NCBI GenBank assembly: GCA_000827205.1
Contig: KN832557.1
Location: forward strand, 1,831,771 to 1,895,770
DNA: 64,000 nucleotides
Origin: Plicaturopsis crispa FD-325 SS-3
Taxonomy: Eukaryota > Basidiomycota > Agaricomycetes > Amylocorticiales > Amylocorticiaceae
Direction of reading: 5' to 3'
Part shown: piece after piece, positions 61,151-64,000 of the stretch
Position numbering within the stretch: position 1 is the first letter of the stretch
Layout of the letters: each line of letters opens with the position of its first letter
The notes under the pieces: model-generated
The model's input: the letters and a program-made list of their open reading frames with translations, nothing else
The model's database searches: none
Told to the model about the DNA's origin: nothing
Program-made: the position numbers and the translations under genes

Positions 61151-62589
61151 ATGGCTACGCGCTGGCGGGAGTTGTGCGCGAAACTGCTCAGGAAAATGAC
61201 CTGTGAGTGGATCACCTCAGGGGTTTTTTACACCGAAAATAGCATCACTATAAGTGCGTCGCACAAATTTGAAGTGTCATCAAAAAACGAGCACCGTGAA
61301 CTCTGGGCGGACGACTATCCGAGCCACGACCATACCCACGACGAGCCCCGGCGGATCCATATACCACATACTGACCCCAGCATGCACCAGTGGTCCGAGC
61401 TGCAGAGCCCAACTGCGGTAGTGCACAAGAACTACGATATCGACGATCCGCCTCCGAAGCCGGCTGACGGGGAGTGGACGCGCTTTATCTGCATCAGCGA
61501 CACGCACTCGCACACGTTCCACGTCCCGGACGGGGACGTGCTGCTGCACAGTGGGGATTTGACCGGAACTGGTACGCTGCAGGGGTTCAAGATAACGTTT
61601 GAATGGCTGTACAGGCTTCCGCACAAGCACAAGATGTAAGCGTACTCCTCGCCTCACCGGACGCGAATATCGTCTCATTGCACTCACCACTGCTGCAGTG
61701 TTATTGCGGGGAATCACGACCTCCCCCTCGATAAGAGGTGGTACGACATAAATTACCCAAGATTCCACGGACGCACCAAGATGGTCTGTCGCGTCTCTCC
61801 GGGATGTGTAGATTTCTCACTCAATGGGGCGCTATCTAGAAATTGGATCCCATTCTGCAGTTCGTGAAGGGGCCACGCGCGAAAGCGGCGAACGTCGTAT
61901 ACATTGAGGATCAAACGTATCATTTCCAGGCCAAGGAAGGTGGCCGCCTGTGGTCCGTGTACGGCTCCCCGGTTTGTTGTCAACATTTCCTCGGCTGTAC
62001 CCTCCCGCTCATACCATATCGTTTACCCGAAGTGGTCTCCAGAATTCTTCAACTGGGCCTTCAATTACGAGCGAGGTGTCCAAGCAGACCGTTGGTGCCC
62101 CCTCCTTAACACCGCCGCGCGCCGATGATTGACCGATAATGCATGTCCAGGTGTCGTAAAAGCCTTCCCCAAAGCCGACATCCTGTTCGTTCAACCGTCC
62201 TTGCCCTAGCACCCCCGCTGACGATCTGCCCCAGCCTCACGCACGGCCCGCCAAAGGCGCTCTTCGACAAGGTCACGCACGGCCCGAACGTGGGCTGCGA
62301 GGCGCTCGCCGCGCGCCTCCCCACGCTGCGCCCGCGCTTGCATGTATTTGGCCACATACACGAAGCCCGGGACGCCGAGATCCGGGTGTGGCCCTCCCCG
62401 AGTGGGCCCGCTGGGAGTTCCCAGCCGCTAGGCGAGAAGAACTCGAGCGATGCTGCGCTGGATGCCGAACGGACGGTGTTTGTGAATGCTGCGAATCAGC
62501 CTGCGGGCCCGGGGATCCCCTGGACGAGCAACAAGTTTGGCACGGATGGATGGATGCCTGTGATCGTCGACTTGCTGGATACCATTTAA
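61151..62589 (+). CDS. Calcineurin-like metallophosphoesterase (MPPED-like)
   Basis: A dinuclear-metal phosphodiesterase or phosphatase of the class seen in MPPED1/2-type proteins and common in fungi. The metal-binding signature is FICISDTHSHTFHVPDGDVL followed by LHSGDLTGTGTL, then VIAGNHDLPLDKRWYDINY, ILLTHGPPKALFDKVTHGPN and LHVFGHIHEARDAEI, covering the D-x-H, GD, GNHD and GHxH blocks. AANVVYIEDQTYHFQ and WSPEFFNWAFNYERG are mid-domain. The C-terminus reads NKFGTDGWMPVIVDLLDTI. The start (MATRWRELCAKLLRK) is a probable choice; the 5' exons around 61200-61260 contain an uncertain splice. Introns after HKHKM and within ADILL (GACATCCT / CCAG) are canonical. Substrate unknown. Confidence 0.8.
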
Positions 62590-64000
62590 TGCTGGCACTT
62601 AAGGAATAGATGATTGACTGTATTATAGAAATAGATGCGCCAGATGTACATGTACTGTCGATATAATGGCTATAATGTTTCGTATGCTGGATACTGCGCA
62701 TGCCAACGCGATACCCAGAGCCACAGCAGCACGCACTTGTACCAAGAAATTGTTTGCGCCGACCCACGGTTAGGTTATAACAATGTTTGCGCTGATAAGT
62801 AGGAGATCATCCGCGTCATGTCCGAGTTCGAGCGGTTTTCGAAACCTTATCAGCGCGGTCCTTTAGAAGCCCTGAGTCCTATGCAAGGTTTCCGCGTGCC
62901 GGTTCTGTCGGATGAGCTGCATTGGACCTATGGAGAAATCGAGTCATGGTTTTCTCGACAGCTTCGTACGATCGGCACGATAAGAAGGTAATTGAAGTGA
63001 CGTCGCGTTGCCTCCGAGTCCAATCCGAGTCAATGAGCGTTCGACGCCGGGGGGTTGACATTCGGCTCGGTGAATTGGCACATCCGTCATGCGACGCGGC
63101 AGCACAGCGAACCGTCATGGACAGTGCTAGTGGGTAACCTGATACTGTCTTGGTGGGTCATTATGATCTGCTGTAGATGACAAACGCTATAACAACTCAC
63201 TAGTGATGTTGGGAACCAGGAGCTGATTGTTGACAGAGATGTCGGGCTTCGGTGAGCTACAAAGCTGGGAGTGCCTGCATTAGTGATGCTACAAGAGTTC
63301 TACAGCATTACCTGAGGTGTATTCTCGCTGGACTTGCAAGTAGAAGCTGAACTGTCTGTGTCGCCAGATTCGCTGCAATAGGCAAAATGCTTGGTCAGAT
63401 TATACGAGAGCACGTGGCATGGCGCTTTGAAAACTCACCGCACACATATCGACCAATCGCGTATGCGCACTGAGACTGCTCGGAAAGTGGGATTGAGTCA
63501 GGACAACTTATGCTCTTGGGCGATGCGCTTCCTGGATCCACGGAATGTGCACGGAACGCTCAGACCGACTACACGCACATTGGGTCTCAACATCGTCACC
63601 AGAATGTCGAGCCTCTGAGGCTCCTCGCCAAAATAGCAATGCTTTCCTGTGGTGTAAAACCAAACGGAGTATGCGAGTGGCGAGTCTGCACAATCCTGTA
63701 AATGTAACTATGGCAGTAGATGCGCCTTACACATCCAGAGTGCGACGTCACGGTCCAGGGGGTTACCGGTGAACAAGTCGTAAGTACAGCCACACTGACG
63801 AGGAGACGATAAGCGTATACGCACTGAAGTAACGAACATTGACGGGCCGACGAAAACGACAGAGGCGCCTTGGAGACGCCAACGAGGGGCCCCGAACTGA
63901 CATCTGGTCAACACGCAAAAGAATCGGACTCAAGATTGTTGCGAGAGGGCGAGCTCGGCACAGACAGGCGGCGATACCCGGCCCACGTGAGCATCGCGTT
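62590..64000. other. Right edge, no gene supported
   Basis: 1.4 kb downstream of the metallophosphoesterase with only short unsupported frames on either strand. No RNA gene or repeat was recognised. A gene could begin beyond the window edge. Confidence 0.45.

Noticed and set aside
62590-64000. Partial gene running off the right edge
   Set aside because: No frame near the edge shows splice-supported extension or recognisable similarity.

Overview
The window is nuclear DNA of a filamentous basidiomycete, most likely an Agaricomycete. The evidence is the dense, mostly 50-65 nt GT-AG introns, very short intergenic spaces, and families typical of that group: a DUF6534 membrane protein, a DUF4470 protein, an NADP-mannitol dehydrogenase-type SDR, a CAP10/GT90 glycosyltransferase, a myosin-motor chitin synthase and a STE6-type exporter. 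No prokaryotic operon, CRISPR array or rRNA was seen. Exon joins were made by hand from splice signals and protein similarity. Where I worked out a complete exon chain I checked that it is a multiple of three, and I say so in the entry.

Layout. 0.5-5.2 kb: the splicing factor ISY1 (minus) and a myo-inositol transporter-like MFS gene (plus) are divergent, and a 580-bp hAT-type MITE with a perfect 8-bp target duplication lies between them. 5.4-14.3 kb: a minus-strand run of a carnosine N-methyltransferase homologue, an SDR, the complex I 75-kDa subunit and a Fe2OG dioxygenase-like protein. 15.6-18.4 kb: an AMSH-type JAMM deubiquitinase (minus). 19.1-22.8 kb: exosome RRP42 (minus) and a GT90 enzyme (plus) share a short divergent promoter. 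23.0-31.7 kb: an acetoin/diacetyl reductase-type SDR (minus), an exon-dense DUF6534 membrane protein and a secreted GH43 glycosidase (both plus). 32.0-37.4 kb: a TPR/DUF4470 protein, an intron-bearing tRNA-Pro(UGG) and a mannitol dehydrogenase-type SDR (all minus). 38.7-44.7 kb: a Zrg17-type zinc transporter subunit and SURF6/Rrp14 (minus), with the PP2A activator PTPA divergent from SURF6. 45.1-56.7 kb: a 1920-residue chitin synthase with an N-terminal myosin motor (plus), convergent with a 1456-residue full ABC exporter of STE6 type (minus). 59.3-62.6 kb: a small hypothetical gene, ribosomal P1 (minus) and a metallophosphoesterase (plus).

Most genes are core housekeeping (splicing, respiration, exosome, ribosome biogenesis, PP2A regulation). 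A second theme is the cell surface and secretion: motor-chitin synthase, GT90, GH43, inositol and zinc transport, STE6 export. I see no gene cluster that forms one pathway. The most unusual signals are the MITE in a divergent promoter, coding exons of 3-18 nt in several genes, an RPP1 gene whose first coding exon is the ATG alone and whose last carries only the terminal stalk motif, an apparent iron-ligand His to Tyr change in the dioxygenase-like protein, and a methyltransferase intron with no visible GT donor.
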